From positions 2,088,001 through 2,152,000 of the forward strand of contig NC_025260.1 in assembly GCF_000740895.1 (NCBI RefSeq): DNA of 64,000 nt. Reading direction: 5' to 3'. The DNA comes from Theileria orientalis strain Shintoku. Lineage: Eukaryota; Apicomplexa; Aconoidasida; Piroplasmida; Theileriidae. The notes under the pieces were generated by a model. That model had not been told where the DNA came from, did not search any database, and saw only the letters and a list, made by a program, of their open reading frames with translations. Shown here one piece after another: positions 19,592 to 31,454 of this stretch. Position numbers and translations under genes: made by a program. Every line of letters begins with the position of its first letter. Within the stretch, counting starts at the first letter, position 1.

Positions 19592-22500
19592 CTACAGCTC
19601 GTCGTTCGCCCAGTCGTAGTCCTCCTCCTTGTTGCGCAGCTTCTCCACGTCGAGGCCGCGCGACTTGAGCGTGTCGAGCATCATCTTGCTCTCGTCGAGG
19701 TCGTCCACTTCCCCCCTCGTGACGTCGTATCCCTCCGGGTCCTTGCCCATGAACAGTTCGTTCATTGCTTCGAACTGCTCGTCGAACTCCTTCTTCTCCT
19801 CCTCCTTCGTCTTCGTCTTTTCCTTTTTCTTTTTGGGTTTTTTGACTTCCTCTTCTTCGTCCTCTTCCTCAGCCACTGGCTCTGCCTTCTGGTCTACTGC
19901 GTCCAGGTTAAGAGCCACTCCCTTGCTTGCTTCTGCTGCCTTTCTCGCCTCCTCCTGCTCCTGCAGGCGCTTAACGTGTTCCGGCACCTTTACGTCCACC
20001 TTCGGCACTTCGAAGTCGTCGAGCTTCAGGTCCTTGCTCTTGTCGTAGTCCCGCTCGACCACGTCTCCCAGTGACCTGTTCAGCTTCTCGTAGAGGTAGT
20101 TGACGACCAGCTGCGGCTCCTCGAGCACGAATCCGCTCTTCAGCTTCGCTGCGTTGTACAGCAGCTTAAACAACCTGTCCAGTCTCTTCATGTACCTTTT
20201 CTTCTTCTCCACCAGCTCCGGGTCCTGCTCCACTGCTGCTGTCGCCTCCTCATCTTCGTCCTTACTTTCCTTCTTCTCTGCTCCTTCTTCTGACTCATCC
20301 TTCTTCTTGTCCGCGTCCTCGTGCTTATCTTCCTTGTCCAACTTGGCTGCCTTATCTTTGTCTTCCTTATCTTCCTTGTCCAACTTGTCTTCCTTCAGCT
20401 TTCCTGCGTCGCTTGCTGGTCTCGTCACCACCATGTTCTGTGCCTGCGTGAACAGGTAGAGCAGCTTTATCATTATTGGGTGGTCCGGGTTCAGTTCCAA
20501 CACCTTGCTGCTCAGCTTATTGAACGTTTCAAACTTTTCGTCGCGGTGCACTGCGTACGACTTCATCAGCTTTTCCATGTGCGAGGACATTGACCACTCC
20601 GAGGCCACCACTGTGCACGGGTCCTCCACCAGTCTTCTCGAGAGCTTAACTCCTGACGTTTCCGGGAACATGTCCTTCAGGTACAGCAGCAGCGGCTTAT
20701 ACTTCGCCTCCTTGCGCTTCTCCTCGTTTTCCTCTTCTTCTGTCAGCTTCAGATTCAGGTCTGCCTTCTGCACATTTTTGAACTTTTTTCCTTTGTACTC
20801 CTCGAGCTTCGTCAGACAGCTTTCGTCCATCGTGTCGCTCAGGTACAGCACGTCGAACTTGCGCTTCTTCAGTCCCTGCAGGTGCGGCATTGTCTTCAGG
20901 TCTTCGTAGTTTTCGCTCGTCACGTAGTATATTTCCGTCTGCTCCTCCTTCATTGCCTCCACGTACTGGTCAAAGGTCAATTCCTTTTCGCTGAAGAGCG
21001 TCTTGTACCTCAGCAGTCTTGCTATTTTCTTTCTGTTCTGGTCATCGTCGTAGCATCCCACCTTCAAACTTCCCTTGAACCCTTTGTAGAACTTTCCGTA
21101 CTTGTCCACTTCCTTCAGCTTCCTTTCCAGCTTCTTCTTTCTCAGCTTCATGTCCTCCATCCACTTTTCCTTTTTATCTTCCTTATTATCTTCCTTCTTT
21201 TCTTTCTTTTCTTCCTTCTTTTCTTCCTTTTTCTTTTCTGCTTCTTTTTTCAACTCCTCTACGAATGACTTGTATCCCGACTCATCTCTCTTCTTCCATT
21301 CCTTCTTGTAGCTGTTCCATTCACTCTCTCCGTTCACTGCCTTAACTTTCTCCAGCTCCTCCGACACCTCCTTCACGTCGTCTTCTGACTTCTTCATCAC
21401 GTCGAACAGTGTGTCCAGCACTGTTCTCACCACCTTCTTTCCTATCACTTTCACCAGCTTACTCTGCTGCAGGTACTCTCTCGACACGTTTAGTGGAAAC
21501 GAGTCCGAGTCCACTACTCCGTACACTGAGAACAGGTACCTTGGTATAAAGTCTCTCAGGTTTTCGGATACCAAAACTCTTCTCGAGTACAGCTTAACGT
21601 TGTGGTTCACTGTATCTGTGGTGAAGTACATTGCTGACGGCGAGCTCGGTATGTACAGCAGCGCCTTAAAGTCCACGTCTCCCTCCGCTGTGAAGTGCAC
21701 GTGTGCCAGCGGCTCCTCGTCCTTGCCGCTGATTTTTTTGAAGAAGTCGTTGTACTCTTTCTCTGTGATTGTGTTTTTACTTCTCGTCCAAATCTGTTGT
21801 GTTTCATTTACGCTCACCCAGCCCAGCTCCTGCTTCTCTCCCAGCTTCTTGTACAGCTGTATTGGGTACTTTACAAACTGGCTGTACTTTTTCACAAGGT
21901 TTTCCAGCACATCTGTCTTCAGGTACTCCGTCGCGTCCTCTCTCAGCTCCAGCGTGATCAGCGTTCCGTGATCTCCCAGCGTGTTTTCCGAGTCCTCGAA
22001 CAGCTCGTAGCTGTTTGCTGCTGACGACTTCCACACGTACTGCTTATCGTCTCTGTGCTTCGACTGCACTATCACTGTGTCTGCCACCAGGAATGCTGAG
22101 TAGAATCCTACTCCGAACTGTCCTATCAGGTTCGGGTCGTTTCCCACCTTTGAGAGTGAGTCCAGGAAGTTCGCAGTCCCGCTCTTCGCGATAGTTCCCA
22201 GGTTATTCATCAGGTCATTTTTCGTCATTCCCACTCCGCTGTCCCATATTGTCAGCAGTCTCTTCTTCGGGTACGAGCGCACTCTGATGAACAGGTCCAC
22301 TGTGTCCTTGTCGCTGTAATTTTTTTGCAGCGCTGTGATTTTATACTTTTCCAGCGCGTCTGCGCTGTTTGATACAAGCTCTCTCAGGAATATGTCCTTG
22401 CTCGAGTAGATAGAGTTTACTATGATGTCCAACAAACGCGTAACTTCTGCTTGGTACTCGAACTTCTCCGACTTCGTCGAGTCCCTGAACAGCTTGTCGC

Positions 22501-22882
22501 TCGTCAGCACTGACGAGTCATCTGAGTTGTCCAGCAGCTCCTCCTCCGTCAACTCTCTATCCGGCTCCTCTTCCTCTTCAACCTTGACTTCGTCGTCGAC
22601 AACTACTGAGTCGTCCGGCGTTTCCTCCGGTGACTCCGCCAGATCGAAGGAATCATCGAGATCTACTGTTTCTGTGAAGTCTACAGTATCTTCGAAGTCC
22701 GACTTGTCCTCTGGCGACAACTCATCTGACAGTTTTGACGAGCGGTGTTCAACCTCTAGATCGTTGACTTCTGGATCCACAAGATCACCTGGAAGTTCTA
22801 GATCCACATACTTTTTACACGAAATATACGCGCTACTTAAATAAACAAATAAATAAACTCTTAAAAAAATGGAAATTTTCAT
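19592..22882 (-). CDS. Endoplasmic reticulum HSP90 (GRP94/endoplasmin)
   Basis: Intronless frame of 1096 residues. It starts with a signal peptide (MKISIFLRVYLFVYLSSAYI) and ends NDEL, an ER-retrieval variant of KDEL, which together place it in the ER lumen. After an acidic pre-N region, the GHKL ATPase domain is clear: the SNSADALEK helix, DSGVGMTKNDL, GTIAKSGT and GQFGVGFYSAFL. The middle domain follows (DFIPRYLFSVYGVVDS, PLNVSREYLQQS), then the C-terminal dimerisation domain with SSHMEKLMKSYAV. It is almost 300 residues longer than mammalian GRP94 because of the acidic N-terminus and Lys/Glu-rich insertions (about residues 545-600 and 830-880). GRP94 folds secreted and surface proteins. 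Codons are strongly biased to C/G endings, suggesting high expression. Confidence 0.96.
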   Translation of the reverse strand: MKISIFLRVYLFVYLSSAYISCKKYVDLELPGDLVDPEVNDLEVEHRSSKLSDELSPEDKSDFEDTVDFTETVDLDDSFDLAESPEETPDDSVVVDDEVKVEEEEEPDRELTEEELLDNSDDSSVLTSDKLFRDSTKSEKFEYQAEVTRLLDIIVNSIYSSKDIFLRELVSNSADALEKYKITALQKNYSDKDTVDLFIRVRSYPKKRLLTIWDSGVGMTKNDLMNNLGTIAKSGTANFLDSLSKVGNDPNLIGQFGVGFYSAFLVADTVIVQSKHRDDKQYVWKSSAANSYELFEDSENTLGDHGTLITLELREDATEYLKTDVLENLVKKYSQFVKYPIQLYKKLGEKQELGWVSVNETQQIWTRSKNTITEKEYNDFFKKISGKDEEPLAHVHFTAEGDVDFKALLYIPSSPSAMYFTTDTVNHNVKLYSRRVLVSENLRDFIPRYLFSVYGVVDSDSFPLNVSREYLQQSKLVKVIGKKVVRTVLDTLFDVMKKSEDDVKEVSEELEKVKAVNGESEWNSYKKEWKKRDESGYKSFVEELKKEAEKKKEEKKEEKKEKKEDNKEDKKEKWMEDMKLRKKKLERKLKEVDKYGKFYKGFKGSLKVGCYDDDQNRKKIARLLRYKTLFSEKELTFDQYVEAMKEEQTEIYYVTSENYEDLKTMPHLQGLKKRKFDVLYLSDTMDESCLTKLEEYKGKKFKNVQKADLNLKLTEEEENEEKRKEAKYKPLLLYLKDMFPETSGVKLSRRLVEDPCTVVASEWSMSSHMEKLMKSYAVHRDEKFETFNKLSSKVLELNPDHPIMIKLLYLFTQAQNMVVTRPASDAGKLKEDKLDKEDKEDKDKAAKLDKEDKHEDADKKKDESEEGAEKKESKDEDEEATAAVEQDPELVEKKKRYMKRLDRLFKLLYNAAKLKSGFVLEEPQLVVNYLYEKLNRSLGDVVERDYDKSKDLKLDDFEVPKVDVKVPEHVKRLQEQEEARKAAEASKGVALNLDAVDQKAEPVAEEEDEEEEVKKPKKKKEKTKTKEEEKKEFDEQFEAMNELFMGKDPEGYDVTRGEVDDLDESKMMLDTLKSRGLDVEKLRNKEEDYDWANDEL

Positions 22883-23287
22883 AATTTTTATTTATAAGTG
22901 TTATTTTTTATATTGGTTGAGTGATACACGTTGTATTGTATCGTTTTATTGATATTTTATTGTATGATGTGTCGATATTTTATTAATATGGATAAAAACA
23001 AGTGTGAAAAATTCTCAATGAGCATAAATAATCATTGATACTACTGAATTGAATTTCTACAAGAAACTCATCCACACAAAAGCACTCCAACTAGAAATTT
23101 GATAACAATTTCTTCTCTTCAGTTTTGATAAATACTATCAATGGTGATGATCCGTAATAAATTGTCTGGCTAGCAACTCCTTTCTTTCGGATCAACCTGA
23201 CATGATTTGTGTGTCTATGTGTATCCGACCCTCAGTTGGTGGATTCCAACTTTTGAGTATCCCATTTGCTAAAATTATGAATTAAAA
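22883..23287. other. Spacer between GRP94 and MGSC gene
   Basis: Divergent intergenic region. AT-rich except for a GC-richer block at about 23135-23240 that includes the box C/D-like element listed separately. Confidence 0.45.
23136..23210 (+). ncRNA. Candidate box C/D snoRNA
   Basis: On the plus strand a box C-like GTGATGA (23144-23150) is followed 46 nt later by a box D CTGA (23197-23200). The flanks ATCAATG and CATGAT can pair imperfectly to form the terminal stem. The eight bases just before box D (GGATCAAC) are complementary to GTTGATCC near the 5' end of eukaryotic 18S rRNA, which is short for a guide. It lies in a GC-richer island of a spacer. Only sequence boxes support it. Confidence 0.3.
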
Positions 23288-24781
23288 ATGGGATCTTGTG
23301 TTAGTGTATATTTATCCAACCGATTCTCCAGCAATTATTACCTAGATATTTGTATATTAGTTGAGGAGTTATTAAATTCGACACAATTGATTGATTTTCA
23401 AAGTGAACTCAAAGGACTTCTAAACACTCACACATCACACTCATTATATAAGGCAAATTCAACTTTGTATTCTTACTCATTTCACCGTAAATATATCAAT
23501 TTGATACTACAGAAGGTCTTATTTTACTATTTCTACATAGTAGTTTTTCGATTACTAAGTATTTGTTTTTATTATAGTTTATTCTAATGACTGTTTCAGG
23601 TTACAAAGTATTTGAATAGTGCTAAAAATATAAACATAATCGGAAATAATGAATCACTTGTAGAAATCACCAGTTATTTAAACACATTCAAAACAATAAA
23701 TAAATCAAACTATACAATAAATAACTTCAACGAACATTTTATCTTAAGAGATAAACTTGATCTTTTAACCCGATTAACTAATTTTTGCTCTTATATTTCT
23801 CCAGTTGTGCCAAATGAAGTCAGTTCACGCCGAAATTTAGAAGTAATAACTGATGATTTGATAGTTGTCCTGATGGAATCTGGGCCTACCTACTACTACG
23901 TTCCCTTTGATACTACCATGAGATCACAAGACCATCAGGGAGACGACACACACAGTAGAGTTAGTGGGACCCAATTCATCGGTAAATCACCAATAGGATC
24001 GAAGTCGATAGTATCGCTATTTAAACAATATATTAAGAATTTTGGACCATTCATCAACGAGTATTACAAGATGGGAGACTATACATTTGACCAAATAGCA
24101 GAGTTGTCGAAAACAGGAAACCACCAAATGTGTGATATATTGGTAAAGGATATATACGGAGAATGGTCTCACGTGTTGGGACTACCACCGTCTCTAATAG
24201 CCTCTAAGTTTTCGAAGATACAGACACCAAATATGAATGAGCTATTGATAGAGGAATTAGATCATGAGGGGGTGCCAGAAGACGTCAAGGAAAGGCTGTT
24301 GTCTGAAAAGGATTCGAACGACATAGTCGCACAGAAGATATTAGAGGAAGTCGCCCCGAAATTGAACGGATTCAAGGATAAAATCGTATGTGCATATTAG
24401 TAATACTAATACAAAATATAGGTGGCACTGGAGCACTTTGCAAACTCGTTGATTCTGGTTTTCGTTGAAAGTATAGCACATCACGGATACCTGAGGTCCC
24501 TGATACACAATTGCAAAAAGTAAGTTTCACAATCACGTTTATAGTATTAGTAAATATTGGTTCTTGGTTAACTAATAAGGGAGCACTAACTAAAGTGTAT
24601 TATGAGACAAAACTAACCATCCTACAGGATACTGTTCGTCGGAGAAGAATTTAAAAATACAACAGTTTGCCTCATGGTTAAAGAAAAACTGGATTACTTT
24701 CCAGGGGGAGTTGAGTGTTTGTTCAGTGAAGTGAGTTCAGTGCAGCCAATACTGGCCTGCCTTGACAGTAAAGGAGCTTAG
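23288..24781 (+). CDS. Hypothetical protein with N-terminal acylation motif
   Basis: Four exons (23288-23515, 23600-24385, 24422-24519, 24628-24781) give 421 residues in frame. The N-terminus MGSCVSVYL has Gly2 followed by Cys4, the pattern for N-myristoylation with nearby palmitoylation, suggesting membrane attachment. The rest is predominantly helical without transmembrane segments; a segment ALEHFANSLILVFVESIAHH followed by KILFVGEEFKNTTVCLMVKE near the C-terminus looks conserved. I recognise no family; the helical layout recalls vesicle-tether subunits but that is a guess. The last exon could be spliced again at GTGAGT near 24730. Confidence 0.6.
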
Positions 24782-25128
24782 CATTGTCTGCTGAGTTGAG
24801 AATTGTTGTGATTCGGCACTTAGTGCAATTATCGGCCATGCAGTGTCTTTAAATTATCAAAATAAGCTGCCGATTGTACAATAGCAGCGTCATGCTTTAT
24901 ATAAGGGCCTGGTACTCTCAAACTGTATAGCTGTATTTTAATTTAAAGTGCAATTTTAGAGTATCACATCCATTAAATGGATAGTAAAATATTTTAAAAA
25001 TGATATACACCGTATGTTATAATCATGTGTGTTGTGTATCTTGCACTAGTATATGTTAATCTGTAAAGTTGTGTAAATTAGTATGTAGCTAATAATGTGT
25101 TTATAAAAAGGCCTTTAATAAATGTTAA
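24782..25128. other. Intergenic spacer
   Basis: AT-rich spacer between two plus-strand genes; nothing supported in it. Confidence 0.5.
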
Positions 25129-26946
25129 ATGTATAAAATGTACTATATTAGATTTAATAGAATGAGCCTGTTGGCTTATCATTCATACAGAAAAGTCTGT
25201 AGAAGATATATAAATATACTCTCTTCCACTGAGGAAAGCATTAATATAAACACACAATGTAATGCTGAACATGTCACAAGATACATAGAAACATTGGTAA
25301 TGACGTATAATTTTAATTGACCATTTAGGCACTTGTTGGAGAGAATAGAACTGAAATAATAGAAGATTCTACAAATAAATTAAAAGATTTCATCAATAAA
25401 TTATATCCACTTCAGATAGTTAGGGTATTTTTTATTATATAATGATTTAATAACTCAGGTGTTAAATGCATATTCACATTTAAATTTTTCAAACGAGAAC
25501 ATACTTAAGACAGTGTTAATAAGGTAAATAAAACAGGCACACAATATTGTTGATTATTCCTCAGGAATGAAGAAATGTGTGACAAATCATCTCCAAAAAG
25601 GGCACTGGAACTTTTAACATTATACAAGTCACTCAACATATCGCACGAACTAGTAAACTACCTAAATTAATATACAATAACTAGATCCTGAATGATTTGA
25701 GCAAGTGTTTGATTAAACACATGAATAATTACTCGTATGAGTTGTACAATCTGGGAATGAACGCAAGCTACCTAAATATGATCAATCCAGTATTTATTGA
25801 GTCATATAAAACACAAACGCATTTAAAGTTGGATGAATTGAATCAATTAAACAAGATCAAGTAAGATTGATGATTTTAAACACAATGTAGGAACGTTGCA
25901 AGCTTTTCAAGATTCAGGACTGAGTGTGCAGAATTACTAGATATAATATGGAAAAATAAAGATGTAAGCACATATAAGAATAATTAATTGTAGAATCTGG
26001 ATATTAAAAAAAGTATACTCATGCTGAGCACGTTTTCAAGACTGAATGATGAGAGATATAAGTTAATATCGTAAGTACCTGATCAATAACCAGATACAGA
26101 GATTCTTTAACGGATTCCGTAAAAAATATGGAACTGAGCACAGAGGATATATCAACAATTTTAACATTGATGAGGGCTAACAGGTATTCAATAAACTAGA
26201 ATAACAAATAATTAACGCCCATTAGTGTTGCACATGTGGAAACAATTAACACGATTGTGAATTGGATTGAGATGAAATTGAAGGATGAAAATTACATAAA
26301 AACACATCTTACATACCATTTATTCATGTTGGCACAACTGGTTCCAGAAAAAATTGAAAAGAGGCTATGGAGTGTGCTTCTAAGCAAAGTTATAAGTAAC
26401 ACAGAGGGATTTATGAATCCAAAGAGAATGGTTCAATTTGTTACGACCGTAGCAATACTGAAAAGGTACGAAGAGAGCAGATAATTAATATGTAGTGGGC
26501 GCTTGATAGAACATATAAACAATGAAATCGCAACACACATAAAATCAAGCTACCAGAAACTGAACCTGAAAGAACAAAATCAACTGTACGACTGTGTATT
26601 CCTATTGTACGGAAACAGTGAAGATGAAGTGCTCCAGAGAATTGTGAGGGAGAACAGGCCAAATAAACTGCCGCTTATGTATGGGAATATGAAAAACGTA
26701 CAATTGGGAATGAAAGGAGGGAAAAGTGTACTATATAAAACAGACAAGAACGGCAAATTAGTAGCACACAAATTCGTAGCGGAAAACCAAGCACTGAATA
26801 TAGTGAACAGGGAAGTTGAAATGGTGTTGTCACCTACCACTTTATTGGATCTTAAAGTAACAAAAAAACTCCACAAAGAATTAGAAGAATATGAAAATGA
26901 AGTGGAAATAATAGTATTGAACGAAAGATTGAAAAAAATAATGTAA
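25129..26946 (+). CDS. Ten-exon hypothetical helical protein, probably mitochondrial
   Basis: Exons 25129-25296, 25329-25424, 25459-25523, 25565-25652, 25685-25860, 25891-25963, 25994-26070, 26100-26183, 26226-26465 and 26496-26946 give 505 residues; all nine introns are 29-42 nt with GT-AG ends, and every phase matches. The N-terminus (MYKMYYIRFNRMSLLAYHSY and following RKVCRRY) is basic, aromatic and free of acids, as in mitochondrial presequences. The body is a series of short helical units resembling the helical-repeat (HPR/RAP-type) RNA-binding proteins of apicomplexan mitochondria, but no RAP domain is visible. The name is therefore withheld. It has the highest intron density of any gene in the window. 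Confidence 0.62.
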
Positions 26947-27225
26947 AATTTTAGAAAGTATGTAAATAGTAATATATGGGTCACCAATTAAAAATATGCC
27001 ACCACAATTTGGTGATAAATTAAACGATTCAATATATGGCATGCTTATAATGTATTATTAATTTCAAGCTTTCAAATATACTGTTAATTTATTGGTCTCC
27101 CTATTCAATAAATATACCTAGTACACATTATCGCATCAATGCTCCTATAAAATTTTAGTTGTTTGAAATTAATCATCAAAGTGACATTTCATGAACGTAT
27201 ACCCGCATAAGTTTATAGTTCAATC

Positions 27226-30200
27226 ATGTATACTGGGAATACGAAAGGTTCGGAACCGAAGTTACACACTAACGTAGAATCTTTGAATGGTGACTCGAAA
27301 GCGGAAGACGATAAAAGCCTGAGTGAAAAAAACGTCGAGGCAGCCCAGGAAAAGGTAGAGGAGACACCAACATATATAGAACTGAGCAGCATGGAAGAAA
27401 GTAACCAGAAGTTTAACATGAAAGGAGAGAGTAAAGGGGAGCAGGAAAGGTCGGACGCCGACGTTTCTGACGTGTCGTCTAGCACAGCAGAAAACAACGG
27501 AGAAACTGGGCCATCCAAAACTAAAAAAAGACGTCTAGCGCAGCACACGGATCAGGCACCAAGCCCGAACGCTAACTCACAAAGCAGCTCAAACTCAACG
27601 CCAGTAAATCACACACCGAGTCCAAAAGACCCAGCGACAGACTCAGCAAGCACGACGCTGCTGCACAAGATACTCAACGAGGGAGTATGCATCGATGAAA
27701 TACTAGCAATGTCGCGCACAGGAATTAACGTCAAGTTCAAAAAGTCGGAGATAAAGAGAGTAATAGACTCAGTGGACCAGCCGAAGATACTGGTGGGTCA
27801 GTCTAAGCCATATCAAATAGAAGGGCTTAAGTGGCTAGTAGGGCTGTACGTGAAGGGACTCAACGGGATATTGGCAGACGAAATGGGCCTGGGAAAGACG
27901 TTTCAGACAATCAGCTTCCTGGCGTACCTGAAGGAGACGCACAACGTTAACGGCCCGCACATGGTGCTGGCGCCGAAGTCGACAATCGGAAACTGGATAT
28001 CGGAAATCAACCGATTTTGCCCCTCACTGAGAGTGCTCAAGTTCGTGGGAAACAAGGAGGAGAGGGCGATACTAGTCGCCACGGAGTTGGATCCAGACAA
28101 ATATGACATATTCGTGACATCGTACGAAGTGTGCTGTAAGACGAAGGGGCCACTAGGTGAGTGTTAGGAAGTAATAGAAATATCATGATTACAAGTGTAT
28201 CTTATTAGAACAGATTGGAGATATAATGATTATATGTGGTTCGTATAGTTATATATTAGTGTCACATTGGCGTTGATGATGCAGTTATTGAATGTATTTC
28301 ACACCTGAATGACTGATGGCAAATTCAGGTAAATTGAACTGGAAGTACCTGATCATCGACGAGGCACATAGAATTAAAAACGAGGAGTCGAAGCTTAGCG
28401 AAGTGGTTAGAATGTTTAAGACGGAGTACAGGCTGCTGATCACGGGAACGCCGCTGCAGAATAACCTGAAGGAGCTGTGGGCGCTGCTTAACTTCCTGTT
28501 CCCAATAGTCTTCTCCTCCTCAGAGGAGTTCGAAACGGTGTTTGACCTGGTAGGCCCGAAGGACCTGAGCCAGGCAGATCGCGAGAGCAGGAACCTGCAA
28601 ATAGTAGCGAGGCTGCACGGAGTGCTGAGGCCGTTCATGCTGCGACGCTCAAAGAGGGACGTACTGACAGACATGCCCCCGAAGAACGAGCTGCTGCTGA
28701 TGGTGCCCCTCTCGACGATGCAGAAGCAGCTCTATAGAGACCTTCTGCGAAAAAACGTCCCAGAGCTGGGAGTAGAGGACAGTACGAAGTCAGGAATGCA
28801 AGTAAGTTTCTAAACCAGTAGTGTGTATGCATTTGCATAGTTACAGTATTTGCGGTTAGTATGATTCCACATATTACCCTAACTATCTTTACAAAACGCG
28901 TTTTTACATATCAGTTGACAAATTAAATACCAGTTAACTAACTATGTACCATTTGACAAAGTAAATACCAGTGGACAAATATTTTATTGTAGGTACAACT
29001 GCTAAATTTGGCAATGCAGTTAAGAAAGGCGTGTAATCACCCATATCTGTTCGAGGGCTACGAGGACAGGAACGAGGACCCGTTCGGAGAGCACCTGGTC
29101 CAAAACTCGGGAAAGCTGTCACTGGTGGATAAGCTGCTCAACAGACTGCTGGGAAACAATAGCAGAGTGCTTATCTTCTCCCAAATGGCAAGAATGCTGG
29201 ACATCCTGGAGGATTACTGCAGAATGAGGAACTACCTGTACTACAGAATTGACGGAAACACGTCGAGCGAGGACAGAGACTCGCAAATAAGCAGCTTCAA
29301 CCACCCGGACAGCCAAGTAAACATATTCCTGCTCTCGACGAGAGCAGGAGGGCTGGGAATAAACCTGGCCTCAGCAAACGTGGTGATCCTGTACGACTCG
29401 GATTGGAACCCGCAGGTGGATCTGCAGGCAATAGACAGAGCGCACCGCATAGGGCAGATGAAGCCAGTGTACGTGTACAGGCTGGTGCACCAGTACACAA
29501 TCGAGGAAAAAATCATCGAAAGAGCAACACTTAAGCTGCAGCTGGACAGCGCAGTGATACAGCACGGAAGACTGGCGCAGAAGGAGCTGCTGCAAATGGT
29601 CCAGTACGGAGCGGCACACATCTTCAAGGCAGGCGACGAGGCGATCACGGAGGAGGACCTGGACGTTATTCTGAGCAAGGGGCAGGAGAGAGCGGAGCTG
29701 ATGAACCAGAAGTTCATAACCAACAGCAAAAAGCACCTGCTAGACTTCAGCACGACCTCGAGCAGCAACATCTACGACTACCTCGACGACGACGAGAACG
29801 AGGAGGACAAGGAGGCGTGGCGTAACCTGGAGGCGCTGAAGGTGCAGAACGAAACGCTGATCGAACGCGAGTCGCGAAGGAAGCTGAGAATCGCAAAGGA
29901 GCAGATGGAGCTGTACGGGTCGACGAAGTCGGACAAGCCGCTGATGCTGCCAGTAAGTTTATTTGCAAACTTATGTGGGAACCGTGGTGGTTATAACCAC
30001 AACCGAGTTGTTTATTTAGTTATTTACTTATCGGCGATTGGCACATACTATACTCTGATGCCAGTAGCTAGTAAAAGCCACAATTCTCAATTACCTAATG
30101 GAACGACTGAGACGATATTCAGGAGTACCAGTTCTTCGATAACGCAAGACTGGTGATGCTGCACAAGCAGGAGATGGAAGGCGGCTTGACGGAGCACGAG

Positions 30201-31341
30201 CAGCAGTACAAGGACGAACTGCTGTCGAGAGGCTTCTCGAATTGGTCGAGAAAGGACTTCAACAACTTCATCAAGTATCGTTAATGCAGTTAGATACCAC
30301 TGTCACTCTACTACAACTATTGATATCACTAATACTGCTAATACTACCATATATACCTCTACAAGCGACGATATAATAAATAAACAACAATTAATCACTC
30401 CATAGGGCGAACGTTATGTACAGTAGATATGATATAAAGTCAATAGCGTCATTTATTGACGGAAAAACGTACGAAGAAGTGGAAGAATACAGTAAAACGT
30501 TCTGGGAAAAGTATACCACACTCCCAGATTGGCCCAAGTACATAAAAAAAATAGAACAAGGAGAGGAAAATCTGTTAAAGGTGTATCAACTTCACCAGGT
30601 AAATGTGATAATTATTAGCATTAGGTATCAGTTTGTTCAATGGAGTTGCTCAACTGGCTACTTAATAGTCTAGTTACTCTAAAACTGGAAAGTAAACCGT
30701 TAATGGAAAGATCTAATTGATGATTAGATGATACTGACGAAGCAGAGGCAAGTAAGAAACCCCTGGGTTGGAACGGAGACACTATTCTCCTCGCACCGAG
30801 GCAAGTCAAACTTCTCGGAGGAGGAGGATCGGTACCTGATGAACGTGATATCACTCTTCGGTAACAAATAGATATCTAATGGCGCTACGCTGTTGTTACA
30901 ACTGGGTCCTTTATGGCTGTTACGACACAACTGAATCGACTTACACTAATTTTTGTAGGCTATGAGAAATGGAATGTGATATCAGAGTTTATCAGACTTG
31001 ACCCGAAGTTTCAGCTGAATCTGTTCTTCAGATCGAGAAATTGCATCGATATTTCAAAGAGGGCGGACTACATAGTCAAGCACATAGCAAAAGAGGTACA
31101 CACATAGCTACAAAGCACAGTTGACTTGGCAAGGTGGAATCTTTGTACACTTCCGGTGTATACAAAGATAGACGCCGAAAACAACCTTGATACAGTTACT
31201 AGATATATCAGTAGCTAAAATGCGCAATTTGAATGAATATAAATAATTTAGGCAACGAAACCTAATCCCGGAGAGCGGGTCTATAGGAGGGCGAAGAAAG
31301 ACCAGCCCACGCCGTCAACTTCGACCCCCGTTGCAAAGTAA
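27226..31341 (+). CDS. ISWI-type SNF2 chromatin remodelling ATPase
   Basis: Eight exons (27226-28156, 28329-28801, 28993-29952, 30123-30274, 30406-30598, 30728-30860, 30959-31095, 31252-31341) give 1022 residues. After an acidic N-terminal region, the SNF2 motor shows Walker A DEMGLGKT (about residue 218), DEAH (about 321), [20 protein letters not shown], and the helicase-C block with [15 protein letters not shown] and DRAHRIGQ. The C-terminal half has the HAND-SANT-SLIDE layout diagnostic of [24 protein letters not shown], then [18 protein letters not shown] and [24 protein letters not shown] slides and spaces nucleosomes using ATP. It forms a loose neighbourhood with other chromatin-type genes but has its own spacing. 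Confidence 0.96.
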
Positions 31342-31454
31342 CACTTTAATTTCAATTGCAGATTTAAATCTTGTAGATTTTAGCTTAATTTTATCTGATC
31401 GAGGTACACTACTAGCACGCGCAACTAGGGTTCATGTTCTGTAATGTGTAATTT

